Shown in pieces: positions 27,691 to 36,196 of a DNA stretch of 64,000 bases. The position numbers and the translations under genes are program-made. The first letter of the stretch is position 1; every line of letters starts with the position of its first letter. The DNA lies in contig SHZT01000002.1 in the NCBI GenBank assembly GCA_009692185.1, forward strand, positions 97,455 to 161,454, written 5' to 3'. The notes under the pieces were generated by a model. The model saw nothing but the letters and a program-made list of their open reading frames with translations. It had not been told where the DNA came from and did not search any database. The stretch is from Gemmatimonadota bacterium. Lineage in GTDB: Bacteria; Gemmatimonadota; Gemmatimonadetes; Gemmatimonadales; GWC2-71-9.

Positions 27691-28644
27691 ATGCGCATCC
27701 CCCACACCACGACAGGCACGTGGCCGAAGCTGGCCGCCGACCGGTTCGCGTCCAAGATCCGCACCGGCACGCCAGACGGATGCCGTGTCGCCCTCCTCGG
27801 TCTCCCGGATGACACCGGGGTCAGCCTGCTCGGCGGCCGGCCCGGAGCCGCCCACGGACCCGGCGCGTTTCGCGCGGCGCTCGCGGCATTCGGCACGACC
27901 TGGGACGGCCTCGCGGGCCGGGCCCTCGACGTGCCGGTGTTCGATGCCGGCGACGTCACGCCGGCATCTGGCGGCAACGAGGCCGCGATGTTCGAAACCC
28001 ATGCGCGGGTGACCGCTGCCGCATTGGCCCTGCACGAGCGGGGACTCGTGGTGGCTTGCATCGGCGGCGGACATGACCTCTCGCTGCCCACCATTGCGGC
28101 GCTGGCGAAGACAACGGGCGGCCGGGTCGGAGGGATTAACCTCGACGCGCACACCGACGTGCGGGAGACCGTGGGATCCGGCATGCCGTTCCGCCGGCTC
28201 ATCGAAACGAACGCCGTTGATCCCCGGCGTTTTGTCGAAGCCGGGCTCGGCCGTTTCACGAACGCCAGGGAACACGTTGAGTGGCTCTCGTCTCGCGGAG
28301 CGACTCTCGTGCCGATGGAAGAAGTGCTCGAACTCGGAGTGCTCGCGCGCAACTGGCTGGATGCGGCGCTCTCGGGCCCGGATCCAAAGAAGGCCTCGGC
28401 ATTCGTGAGCATCGATCTCGATGTGATCGACGGCGCGGCAATGCCCGGCGTCAGCGCGGTGAACCCCATGGGCCTGTCCGTTCTCGGAGCGTGTCACCTG
28501 GCCGAGGTGGCGGGCGCGGAGTCGCGCGTCCGGCACTTCGACTTGATGGAGCTGTCGCCGCCCCACGACCCCTCTGGCAGAAGCGCCCGGGTCACCGCCC
28601 TGCTCTTCCTGTCGTTCATCGCCGGCTTCGCGACGCGCAAATGA
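27691..28644 (+). CDS. hutG: Formimidoylglutamase (arginase family)
   Basis: A 317-residue ureohydrolase-fold enzyme with the Mn-binding motifs GGGHDLSLP, NLDAHTDVRE and SIDLDVIDG. Its place between hutU and hutI points to hydrolysis of N-formimidoyl-glutamate to glutamate and formamide, rather than arginase or agmatinase activity. The stop overlaps the hutI start (ATGA). Confidence 0.92.
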   Translation: MRIPHTTTGTWPKLAADRFASKIRTGTPDGCRVALLGLPDDTGVSLLGGRPGAAHGPGAFRAALAAFGTTWDGLAGRALDVPVFDAGDVTPASGGNEAAMFETHARVTAAALALHERGLVVACIGGGHDLSLPTIAALAKTTGGRVGGINLDAHTDVRETVGSGMPFRRLIETNAVDPRRFVEAGLGRFTNAREHVEWLSSRGATLVPMEEVLELGVLARNWLDAALSGPDPKKASAFVSIDLDVIDGAAMPGVSAVNPMGLSVLGACHLAEVAGAESRVRHFDLMELSPPHDPSGRSARVTALLFLSFIAGFATRK

Positions 28645-29849
28645 GGGATCAGGGGTCAGGGGTCGGGGGTCAGGGCCTGGTTATTCGGGGCGCCCGGGTA
28701 GTCGTTGGAGATGGAACGTTCCTTCCACGAGCCGATGTCCACGTGAAAGATGGCTTGATCTCCGCCGTCGGAGCGCACACACCCGTCACGTCGGACACGA
28801 TCATCGAGGCGTGGGGCCGCGTCCTGATGCCCGGGTTCGTGGACGCTCACACCCATGCGCTCTGGGCCGGCAGCCGCCTGGATGAATTCGAGAAGATGCG
28901 CCGGGGCACGCCCTACCTCGACATTCTCGCGGCCGGTGGCGGGATCCTTTCGACCGTCCGCGCGGTACGCGAGACCTCCGAGGCGCGGCTCGCGGATTAC
29001 CTCCGCCGGCGGCTCGAGATCATGCTGCACGACGGCACCACCACCGTCGAGGTGAAATCCGGCTACGGGCTCACCACCGAGCACGAGCTCAAGATGCTGC
29101 GCGCCATCGCGCGTGCGGCACAGGACTCTCCGGTTACGGTCGTCCCCACGGCATTGCTCGGCCACGCGTTGGACCCCGAGCGCCCCACGCTGGTCGACGA
29201 TGTCATCAACGAGACATTGCCGGCGGTGCACGCCGAGTTCCCCGGGGTCGCGATCGATGCCTTTTGCGAGACCGGCGCCTGGACGGTGGACGACTGCCGG
29301 CGGCTATTCGAGAAGGCCAGCGCACTCGGCCACGCGGTACGCCTTCACGCCAATCAGTTCAATCGCCTGGGCGGGCTCGAGCTGGCGGTGGAACTGGGTG
29401 CGCTGAGCGTGGACCACCTGGAGGCGACGTCACCCGGGGATCTCATTCACCTCGCCGAGTCGTCCACGTTCGGCGTGATGCTCCCCGTGGCCGGGTTCCA
29501 CACCGATGGCCGCTACGCGGACGGCCGGGCCTTCCTGGACGCGGGCGGCAAGCTGGTACTTGCGACCAACTGCAACCCCGGCAGCGCACCGACGTCGTCC
29601 GTGCCGTTCGTCGTGGCCGTCGCCGTGCGCCACCTCGGCGTGACGGCCGCCGAGGCGATCCAGGCGGTGACCAGCCGGCCCGCGGAGATGCTCGGCTTCA
29701 CGGACCGGGGAAGAATCGCGGTGGGTTGCCGGGCAGACCTGGTACTGCTGCGGCACGCGGACGAGCGGATGCTGGGTTACGAAGTCGGAGGGAATCCGGT
29801 GGACCGGGTGTGGTGCGGAGGGAAAGCGGATGAGCGGATGAGCGGATGA
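28641..29849 (+). CDS. hutI: Imidazolonepropionase
   Basis: A 402-residue amidohydrolase. The metal ligands His70 and His72 lie in DAHTHALWAG, with further catalytic or ligand His in LHANQFN (236) and VDHLEA (259). Position 310, usually the metal-ligand Asp of ATDxNPG, is Asn here (ATNCNPGS). Both ends carry translated tandem repeat: the N-terminus DQGSGVGGQG and the C-terminus ADERMSG. It opens 4-imidazolone-5-propionate in histidine degradation. Confidence 0.94.
   Translation: MRDQGSGVGGQGLVIRGARVVVGDGTFLPRADVHVKDGLISAVGAHTPVTSDTIIEAWGRVLMPGFVDAHTHALWAGSRLDEFEKMRRGTPYLDILAAGGGILSTVRAVRETSEARLADYLRRRLEIMLHDGTTTVEVKSGYGLTTEHELKMLRAIARAAQDSPVTVVPTALLGHALDPERPTLVDDVINETLPAVHAEFPGVAIDAFCETGAWTVDDCRRLFEKASALGHAVRLHANQFNRLGGLELAVELGALSVDHLEATSPGDLIHLAESSTFGVMLPVAGFHTDGRYADGRAFLDAGGKLVLATNCNPGSAPTSSVPFVVAVAVRHLGVTAAEAIQAVTSRPAEMLGFTDRGRIAVGCRADLVLLRHADERMLGYEVGGNPVDRVWCGGKADERMSG
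28646..28678 (+). repeat. 7-8 bp tandem repeat in the hutI 5' coding end
   Basis: Four imperfect copies of GGGGTCA (variants GGGATCA, GGGGTCG) right after the hutI start codon, in frame and translated as a Gly/Gln/Ser-rich extension absent from typical imidazolonepropionases. Confidence 0.75.
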
Positions 29850-29897
29850 GCGGATGCGAACTTCCGTCCGCCTATCCGCCCTATCCGCCCCTACACC
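29826..29897. repeat. Dyad of 8-bp tandem repeats after hutI
   Basis: The left arm is four exact copies of GCGGATGA, and it encodes the last hutI codons and stop. The right arm is CCGCCTAT / CCGCCCTAT / CCGCCCCTA with the same inverted core. The unit is the same as at 2331-2401. It sits between convergent hutI and phoD. Confidence 0.8.
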
Positions 29898-31432
29898 CGC
29901 TCAATCCCCGGCTTCCCTCTCCTGACCAGCCACTCACTCGCGGTTGCAACTGGGGCATCCGGTTTCGTGATGAACGGAATCGTGCGGTAACTGGTCTTCC
30001 ATTCGTCACCGGTCACGTTGCATGTGACGTAGCCGCGCCGAGCGTTGTTCCACTTGTAGTGCGGGTTTTCCGCGCGGGCGGCGCTCGTCCACGAAGCGCT
30101 GTTGTCCGCCCCATCCCCGCCGGAACTGATGCTCGTTCCCACGAATTCCGCCCCAATGGTCGGGGCATCCGCCTGTTCGTACCGCCGGCGCAGCTCGCTG
30201 ACCCAGTTCGAGTGAATATCTCCCGTCAGAACGACAGCGCGGTTCTCCGCGTGCCGGGCGATCAGGGCCATCAGTTTCTCCAGGGACGCCGGATACCCGC
30301 TCCACGAGTCCATCCACATGCCGCGCGCCGGGCCCACGGTCTGGTCGAACGGTGCCACGGTGACCTGATTGGCAAACACCTGCCACAGCGCCCGCGAGGC
30401 CGGCAGTCCGGCGGATAGCCACTGCTCCTGCGCCGGCCCCATGATCGTACGTGTCGGGTCCGCCCAATCGCCGCACGGCGCATCGTGGAGTCCGTTGCCG
30501 CAGGCCTGCTTGGTTCGATACTGCCGCGTGTCCAGCACCCAGAACCGCGCCAGCGCGCCCCAATTGATCGTTCGCGTGATCGCGAGGTCGGCCCAGCCCC
30601 GCGCGCGCGGCACCCGCACCGGCTGGTGCTCCCACCACGCCTGGTAGGCCGCGGCCCGGCGATCGTGCATTTGCTCTTCCGACTCCATCATGTTCTCGCC
30701 GCTCAACCCGGCGTAGTCGTTGTCCACCTCGTGGTCGTCCCACGTGACGACCCAGGGACAGCGGGCGTGCGCGCGCTGGAGGGACTGGTCGCTCTTGGTC
30801 TGGGCGTAGCGGGCGCGATACTGGTCGAGCGTGCGCACCTCGGCCGTGGCGTACTTCCGAACCCGCCCGTCGGCGCCGCCATACTCGTAGATGTAGTCGC
30901 CCAGGTGCGCGACGAGGTCCAGATCCTCGCGCGCCATGTGCTCGTAGGCCGTGTAGTAGCCGTTCTCGTAGTGCTGGCACGATGCGAACGCGAAGCGGAG
31001 CGGAGTCACCGCGCCATCGGCTGGCGTCGTGCGCAGGCGGCCCACGGGACTGGACCCGGCCGGTAGCGTGAAGCGGTAGTAGTACCAGCGGTCCTCCAGC
31101 AGGCCGGGAACGTCTACATGAATCGAATAGCCCAGCTCGGGGGCCGCGGTCGCGCGGCCTTTCTGGACGATCTTCGAAAACTGCTCGTCTTCGGCCACTT
31201 CCCAGTTCACCGCCGCGCGCTGGCCATCCATGCCGCCGTCCGACTCGAGCAGGCGGGGGGCGAGCCGGGTCCAGATCATGGCGCCATTTGGCGCCGGGTC
31301 CCCGCTGGCGACGCCCAGCGTAAACGGGTCATCCAGCAGGTGGGGGCGTCCGGTGACACGCCAGATCCCGGGGACTCCGGCGCAGAGCACGGAGTAGCGG
31401 GCGAGGTCGAGGAGAAAATCGCGGCGGCGCAT
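29891..31432 (-). CDS. PhoD-like alkaline phosphatase / phosphodiesterase
   Basis: A 513-residue exported enzyme. It starts MRRRDFLLDLARYSVLCAG, a signal of Tat type although only the double Arg-Arg-D-F part of the motif is present. An N-terminal Ig-like domain is followed by the metallophosphatase core: VAHLGDYIYEYGG, TWDDHEVDNDYAG and LTGDIHSNWV supply the metal ligands. PhoD enzymes use Fe and Ca to release phosphate from phosphodiesters outside the cell. Confidence 0.93.
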   Translation of the reverse strand: MRRRDFLLDLARYSVLCAGVPGIWRVTGRPHLLDDPFTLGVASGDPAPNGAMIWTRLAPRLLESDGGMDGQRAAVNWEVAEDEQFSKIVQKGRATAAPELGYSIHVDVPGLLEDRWYYYRFTLPAGSSPVGRLRTTPADGAVTPLRFAFASCQHYENGYYTAYEHMAREDLDLVAHLGDYIYEYGGADGRVRKYATAEVRTLDQYRARYAQTKSDQSLQRAHARCPWVVTWDDHEVDNDYAGLSGENMMESEEQMHDRRAAAYQAWWEHQPVRVPRARGWADLAITRTINWGALARFWVLDTRQYRTKQACGNGLHDAPCGDWADPTRTIMGPAQEQWLSAGLPASRALWQVFANQVTVAPFDQTVGPARGMWMDSWSGYPASLEKLMALIARHAENRAVVLTGDIHSNWVSELRRRYEQADAPTIGAEFVGTSISSGGDGADNSASWTSAARAENPHYKWNNARRGYVTCNVTGDEWKTSYRTIPFITKPDAPVATASEWLVRRGKPGIERV

Positions 31433-31446
31433 GGTCGTTCAGACCG

Positions 31447-31728
31447 TCAGTTGGCCGGCCCCTGAAGGCGGTCGCGCTCGCTGTTCCGCGCCAGCAAGCG
31501 CTCCGCGAAGTCGAGGCGTTCCTGCACCTCGCCGAGCTCCCGGCGAACCAGGTCGACCTCGTTCCGGATGTCCTCGATCTCGTGGGACGACTCCGGCGCC
31601 ACGCCCCGCGCCTTTGCTTCCTCGATCCGGAGCTTGATGATCTTCTGCCAGCCGTTCAGGATTACGGCGGACAGCGGGATCAGCATGACGATGACCGGGA
31701 TCATGACCGCGAGTGTCTGCTTATCCAT
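31447..31728 (-). CDS. Small membrane-anchored coiled-coil protein
   Basis: A 93-residue protein: one N-terminal helix (LAVMIPVIVMLIPLSAVIL), then a charged coiled coil (IEDIRNEVDLVRRELGEVQERLDFAERLL). It resembles PspB/C-like or LapA-like small envelope proteins in layout only. Function unknown. It is followed closely by phoD. Confidence 0.75.
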   Translation of the reverse strand: MDKQTLAVMIPVIVMLIPLSAVILNGWQKIIKLRIEEAKARGVAPESSHEIEDIRNEVDLVRRELGEVQERLDFAERLLARNSERDRLQGPAN

Positions 31729-31756
31729 GCGTTGTCTCCCGGGTTAGACCGCCGAT

Positions 31757-32299
31757 TCAGTCGCGAGCAGGCCGCGAACTGCCCATGTCGAAGACGAACC
31801 GCCAGGTGCCATCGGGCTCGAGCCGCCAGACGGTCGCGTACTTGGAAAAACTAACCGCGGTGCCGCCGGGCGGCCCAGTCGTGGCCTCGCCCACGGTGAT
31901 CGCCAATCCGCCACTGGCGACGCCCAGATCCCTGGTCGGCGCCCACATGAGCCGCTGGTCTGGCGGGAAGCCGTTGAACCGGGCGCGGATCGAGTCCGGC
32001 CCCATGGGCGGCATGGGGCGGGTGCCGAGCAGCATGCCATCGATGGCGGCGAACCGGCCGAACGCGGGCCCGGGCCCCATGTCCAGGGCGACGCGCGCGA
32101 AGAGTTCGTCCGCGTCGAGCGCGCCCTCGAGCCCCACGGTCGGGCCGGTGGACGAATGCGGCCACGTCGCGACGGCTACATCGGCGTCCTGGTCCGGCGG
32201 CGACTCTCCCGCCCTCGCCAGCAGGACGATCATCCACGCGCCATCGTTCCGGCGGCGCCAGCAGTTGAGATACCGGCCGTGACGCAGCGAGTCGCCCAC
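31757..32299 (-). CDS. NTF2-like (SnoaL/DUF4440) protein, N-terminally truncated
   Basis: A 180-residue frame from GTG 32299. The first about 30 residues (SLRHGRYLNCWRRRNDGAW) look like the last strands of one NTF2-like domain, and a second complete domain follows, ending SKYATVWRLEPDGTWRFVFDMG. The first half of domain one is missing, and the gene abuts the upstream metallo-beta-lactamase gene by two bases. It may be a deletion product; the role is unknown. Confidence 0.6.
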   Translation of the reverse strand: MGDSLRHGRYLNCWRRRNDGAWMIVLLARAGESPPDQDADVAVATWPHSSTGPTVGLEGALDADELFARVALDMGPGPAFGRFAAIDGMLLGTRPMPPMGPDSIRARFNGFPPDQRLMWAPTRDLGVASGGLAITVGEATTGPPGGTAVSFSKYATVWRLEPDGTWRFVFDMGSSRPARD

Positions 32300-32301
32300 C
32301 G

Positions 32302-33309
32302 TCAGGTGACCGGCGCCGGTCGTGCGCCCGGCGCCCGAATGGCAGGGTAGTGCGCCGCGTGAGACCGCATGTCGATCTGCCGCGCCGCGTCTTCGGCGGT
32401 CACGCCCCGGGCGTGCATCGCGCCCGCCTTAGCCCACAGGTCCCGCAGGTAGGCCTGCTGGAAATCAATGCGTTCTCGGTCCCGGAACGCGGCGCCGTGC
32501 CCCGGCAGGACGACGTCGAATGCCAGCGGCTTGAGTTTCTCCAGCGTCTCGGCCCACTCGTTCAGGAACCCGTCGCCCATGAACGGGAGACCGGGCAACA
32601 GGAGGTCACCGGCCACCAGCACCCGCTCCCGCGGGAGGTAGACGACGATATCGCCTGCCGTGTGCCCGTGCCCGAGGTAGAGCAGTTCGATTTCGCGCCC
32701 ACCCCGGAACAGGGTCATGCGCTGGGACAGGGTGACATTGGGCGGGGTCGGTACCACGGCGTTCGTCGCCGTCACCTCGTCCTGGAGGAACGTCCGCCTG
32801 GCCATCAGGCTGTCCCTGATCCGCGGAACCGTCGCCGAGTCGATCTGGCGGGTCAGGGCGGCGACCTGCGCCGGGAGGGTCCCGATGAACCGGTCGTACG
32901 TCCGCCCCACCTTAGATTTTCCGGCCGAGAGCATTTCGCGGGTGAACTCGTGGCCGATTATTTCCACGTCCCTCGGGAACACCTGGTTCCCGTGCGCGTG
33001 GTCGAAATGGAAATGGGTGTTCACGACGTATCGCACGGGCTTCGGCGTAATCGTCCTGAGCTCGGCCAGGAGGGCATTGGCGGCCGAGGGCGAAATGTGC
33101 GAATCCACCACCAGCACGTCGGCCTCGTTGACGATGATGGCCGCGTTAGCGCCCACCGCCATGTCGCCGGTGCCCACGGCCTGATAGATGTCGTCCTGAA
33201 TCTTGTTGAACGTGAACGCGCGGGCCGGCGCCGTGGTTCGCCCCGCGAGGAGGGACAGCGCCAGCGCGGCGATCGTGAGCACCGAAGCAGACAGGCCGGA
33301 GCGGCGCAT
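32302..33309 (-). CDS. Secreted metallo-beta-lactamase-fold hydrolase
   Basis: A 335-residue protein with a signal peptide (about 1-30) and an MBL core. Zinc ligands are in NTHFHFDHAHGN (HxHxDH), with the later ligands in LGHGHTAGD and VLPGHGAA. This layout is close to subclass B3-like quinoprotein-relay/MBL proteins; a true beta-lactamase is unlikely but not excluded. ATG 33309 has AGGGAGG seven bases upstream, which decides the start. Confidence 0.9.
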   Translation of the reverse strand: MRRSGLSASVLTIAALALSLLAGRTTAPARAFTFNKIQDDIYQAVGTGDMAVGANAAIIVNEADVLVVDSHISPSAANALLAELRTITPKPVRYVVNTHFHFDHAHGNQVFPRDVEIIGHEFTREMLSAGKSKVGRTYDRFIGTLPAQVAALTRQIDSATVPRIRDSLMARRTFLQDEVTATNAVVPTPPNVTLSQRMTLFRGGREIELLYLGHGHTAGDIVVYLPRERVLVAGDLLLPGLPFMGDGFLNEWAETLEKLKPLAFDVVLPGHGAAFRDRERIDFQQAYLRDLWAKAGAMHARGVTAEDAARQIDMRSHAAHYPAIRAPGARPAPVT

Positions 33310-33319
33310 CGTTTCCTCC

Positions 33320-33751
33320 CTAGACGTCGAGGCGTTGTTCGTACGGGACCATCTCACCGTGCTCGATGTAGCGTCGCAGGATGCGGAGATACATGGCCCA
33401 GCAGTGACAGGACACTCGGTAATGCTCGTTGAGCTGGGGCCAGCCGGTGTGGTGGAACCGAACCGTGGTCGAGTCTCCGCTGGCCTCCAGGTGAAACCCG
33501 ACGCGCGTGCCGGTCCAGTCCGGGTCGGCCCGGGTGAATTCCAGCTCGAACTCCACGCCGGGGACGCTTCGCGTCACCTTCGCCCGCCAGTCGTACTCGG
33601 GCCCAAACCACAACTCGTATTCGCTTCCGATGAGCGGCTGTCCGGCTGACTTCTTCGTCCACCAGGCATCCAGCCCGGCCGGCGAACTGAGTACGCCGAA
33701 GACCCGCTCGGGTGTTGCCTTGATGGGAAGGTCCTGGAAGATGTCGGGCAC
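33320..33751 (-). CDS. SRPBCC (AHSA1-like) domain protein
   Basis: A 143-residue single-domain protein. It starts with DIFQDLPIKATPERVFGVLSSPAGLDAWWT, the usual first helix-grip segment, and ends with a long amphipathic helix (CWAMYLRILRRYIEHG). The fold binds hydrophobic ligands or acts as a stress co-chaperone. Its substrate is unknown. It is ten bases upstream of the MBL gene in the same run. Confidence 0.85.
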   Translation of the reverse strand: MPDIFQDLPIKATPERVFGVLSSPAGLDAWWTKKSAGQPLIGSEYELWFGPEYDWRAKVTRSVPGVEFELEFTRADPDWTGTRVGFHLEASGDSTTVRFHHTGWPQLNEHYRVSCHCWAMYLRILRRYIEHGEMVPYEQRLDV

Positions 33752-33760
33752 GAGGCCCTC

Positions 33761-34207
33761 CTACACTCCGAACTGCTTGAAGTGGTGGTTCATGTGCTTG
33801 TAGCCAAAGGCTCCCCACATGTGGCGGGTCATGACCCCGAACGCGGTATGCTCGGGCATCTGCGCGTCTGGCGGCAGGCTTCCGACCTTCTCCAGCAGAT
33901 CCGGCATCGCGTCCATTTCATGCTGAAACTGGGCTTTGTCAATTCGGAGCAGTATCTCGGGAGACGTTGGCGTTCCCCTGGGCCACGGCAGGACATAGAC
34001 GATGAGCCGCTGCATGACGTACGACTTGAACGGCGTCTTCCTCGGCTTGGTCTTCAGGTCTCCCAGCGCAACGCAGAGGCCGTCGTTCACGTGCGCGAGC
34101 ATCTGGGGGCAGGTGAACTTGCCCCACCGGGCCGGCCTGTCCGGCGTCAGGCGGGCGAGCCGCGTGCGCAGGCGGTCGCGATCCGTCGCCTTCCAGAGTG
34201 ACCCCAC
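33761..34207 (-). CDS. DUF1569 / DinB-superfamily protein
   Basis: A 148-residue helical protein. GKFTCPQMLAHVNDGLCVALGD and EHTAFGVMTRHMWGAFGYKHMNHHFKQFG hold the paired His expected for the DinB four-helix fold. The start is GTG 34207, which follows the symporter stop by two bases. The role is unknown; the superfamily includes metal-dependent thiol transferases. Confidence 0.85.
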   Translation of the reverse strand: MGSLWKATDRDRLRTRLARLTPDRPARWGKFTCPQMLAHVNDGLCVALGDLKTKPRKTPFKSYVMQRLIVYVLPWPRGTPTSPEILLRIDKAQFQHEMDAMPDLLEKVGSLPPDAQMPEHTAFGVMTRHMWGAFGYKHMNHHFKQFGV

Positions 34208-34209
34208 GA

Positions 34210-35433
34210 TCAGCCCGCCCTTCCGCTACGCCGTCCCAGGACAACCGCCACACCCATGTCCGCCGTCACGTTGAGCGTGGTCTTGAACATGTCCGGAATC
34301 GTATCGATCGCAATGAGAATGCCGAGCGCTTCCACCGGCAGGCCGACCTGCGCGTACAGCGGGGCCTGGATCAGCAAGCCCCCGCTCGGAATACCCGGCG
34401 TCGCGGCGTTCAAGAGGATCGACGCGAGCGCGATCGTCAGGAGCTGGGTGGGCGCCAACTCAATTCCGTAGATCCTGCCAACAACCATCGCCCCGAGCGT
34501 CCAGTAGATCGGACTGGTCAGCTTGAACGCCGAAACCGCGAACGGTATCACGAACCCGGTGATGTCGGCCGGGAGCTTCAGCTGATCGCGCCCGCCCTCG
34601 ACCATGGCCGGCAGGGCCGCGAGGGACGACCGCGTTGTGAAGGCCACGACCTGGGCCGGGAACACCGCCCGGGCGAACCGGCTGAGCGGCACGCCGCCGC
34701 CGAGCACCGCGAATGCGTAGACGCCGGCCCCCGTGACAACGTGGAGCACAATCACGAGTCCCACGTAGTAACCCAGCGCCTTGGCCGCCGTATCCGAACC
34801 CAGCTTTGAACCCAGGGCGAAGGCGAGCGCGAATACACCCACCGGGGCCAGGGCCAGCACCCACTTCACGATCACCAGCATGGCCTGCGAGATGCTCTCG
34901 AACACTTTGAGCGGCGCCTGTTTCACGTTCGGCTCGAGTTTCGCCAGCGCGAACGCAAAGGCGAGCGTGAACACGAGGATCGGGAGCATGGCGCCGTCGG
35001 CCACGGCCTTCACCGGGTTCGCGGGAATCAGCGACAGGGCCCAACCGGTGAACGAGACGTCTGCCGAAGTCGGCTGAAGGTGCGCGCCAGCGCGGAGTGT
35101 CGCGCTGGCAACCGGGTCCACGGGAAGAAACCGGAACGCAAAGGGGGCGATGATTGCCGTGAACGCGCCTGCGACCGCGAGGAGCAGCAGGAACAGGCCG
35201 AACGCTTTGAGCCCGAGCGTACCCACGTCCTTGCTGCTCGCCGCCGACACGACGCCCACGATCAGCAGGGAGACGATCAGCGGAATGACGGTCATGCGGA
35301 GGGCGTTGACCCAGAGTGTCCCCACGGGCTCCAGCGTCCGCGCCGTTTCATGGAGGGATGGAATGGCGCCGAGGGCCAGCCCAGCGACCAGGGCGCCCAG
35401 AGCAAGCGTTCCGACCGATGGGCGCGAGGTCAC
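34210..35433 (-). CDS. Dicarboxylate/amino acid:cation symporter (DAACS)
   Basis: A 407-residue transporter with about eight helices and two hairpins. Motifs seen are VNALRMTVIPLIVSLL, the serine-rich re-entrant loop AFTTRSSLAALPAM, the substrate region FVIPFAVSAFKL and NAATPGIPSGGLL. It would import glutamate, aspartate or C4-dicarboxylates with H+ or Na+. GTG 35433 overlaps the preceding stop (GTGA), which fixes the start inside a longer open frame. Confidence 0.93.
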   Translation of the reverse strand: MTSRPSVGTLALGALVAGLALGAIPSLHETARTLEPVGTLWVNALRMTVIPLIVSLLIVGVVSAASSKDVGTLGLKAFGLFLLLLAVAGAFTAIIAPFAFRFLPVDPVASATLRAGAHLQPTSADVSFTGWALSLIPANPVKAVADGAMLPILVFTLAFAFALAKLEPNVKQAPLKVFESISQAMLVIVKWVLALAPVGVFALAFALGSKLGSDTAAKALGYYVGLVIVLHVVTGAGVYAFAVLGGGVPLSRFARAVFPAQVVAFTTRSSLAALPAMVEGGRDQLKLPADITGFVIPFAVSAFKLTSPIYWTLGAMVVGRIYGIELAPTQLLTIALASILLNAATPGIPSGGLLIQAPLYAQVGLPVEALGILIAIDTIPDMFKTTLNVTADMGVAVVLGRRSGRAG

Positions 35434-35918
35434 GGCGCCACGGGCGCGGGGGGTGCGCGTCGCTTCCTGATCCACACCCACACCTCGAACCCCCAGGTGC
35501 CCAGCAGGGCGAGGAGGGCCACGAGCGCGGCGTAGGCGCCGTACGCGCGGTCTCCGACCTCTGAGAACAGGATGATGAGATACCCGGACACGCAGATCAG
35601 CAGTGGCTCGAGCCACCACAGCACCCGGCTCGTGCGCGGCAGGCGGCGCCGGTATCCGATAGCCAGGAACAGCAACGGCCACGAGAACGCCGTGACCGTG
35701 ATCCACGTCTCGATCCGCGTCGGCCCGAAGTTCTCCAGCGCATAGTGCGGCTGGTTGTAGACGTGATAGGCGCTCGAGTCCGCCCCAGCGGGAATCGAGT
35801 CCGTGACGAAACCATCCGGCCCGCGGAGTCGCGCACAGGTGTACTGCGGCAGGAAGAGCGTGACCGCGAGCAGCGCGGCCGCGGCGAACTTGAAGCGGGT
35901 CAAGAGGCGGCTGTTCAC
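35430..35918 (-). CDS. Hypothetical membrane protein
   Basis: A 162-residue protein with four predicted helices: one N-terminal (FKFAAAALLAVTLFLPQY), then three in the second half (WPLLFLAIGY, LEPLLICVSGYLIILFS, AALVALLALLGTWGF). It ends in a basic tail. A loop of about 60 residues between helices one and two probably faces outside. The family is unknown. GTG 35918 overlaps the stop of the upstream fragment (GTGA). Confidence 0.75.
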   Translation of the reverse strand: MNSRLLTRFKFAAAALLAVTLFLPQYTCARLRGPDGFVTDSIPAGADSSAYHVYNQPHYALENFGPTRIETWITVTAFSWPLLFLAIGYRRRLPRTSRVLWWLEPLLICVSGYLIILFSEVGDRAYGAYAALVALLALLGTWGFEVWVWIRKRRAPPAPVAP

Positions 35919-36184
35919 GGGGTTGAACCTATCCCGCGCGTACGCGGCGGGTCCCAAGGTGCCAGCGTTCCGCGCCCGTCGCTGGCAAACCGCGACACGG
36001 AAGCCACGAACAGCCGGAGCCCGATGGCCATCATCATGGCGCCGAATACCTGGACCGCCACCGCTCCGGCGGACCATCCCATGACCAGGGCCGTGCCGTT
36101 TCTCCGGGCGATCCAGAGCGGCACGAGCACGGTGATGGTGAACGGCAGTACGACGATAGCGAACAGGTGGCGAAGCACAATCAT
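35915..36184 (-). pseudogene. N-terminal fragment of an isoprenylcysteine-carboxyl-methyltransferase-like protein
   Basis: An 89-residue frame with two or three helices and the family phrase RFASDGRGTLAPWDPPR, after which ICMT/NnrU-type methyltransferases go on with GPYRYVRNPM and about 100 more residues. Here the frame diverges (TRGIGSTP) and stops. The catalytic C-terminal half is absent. It may still be expressed, since the next gene starts on its stop codon. Confidence 0.65.
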
Positions 36185-36196
36185 CTATGCGCCCCC

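Noticed and set aside
29826-29897. Tandem GCGGATGA units as a CRISPR array
   Set aside because: The period of 8 bp leaves no spacer, and no cas gene is in the window.
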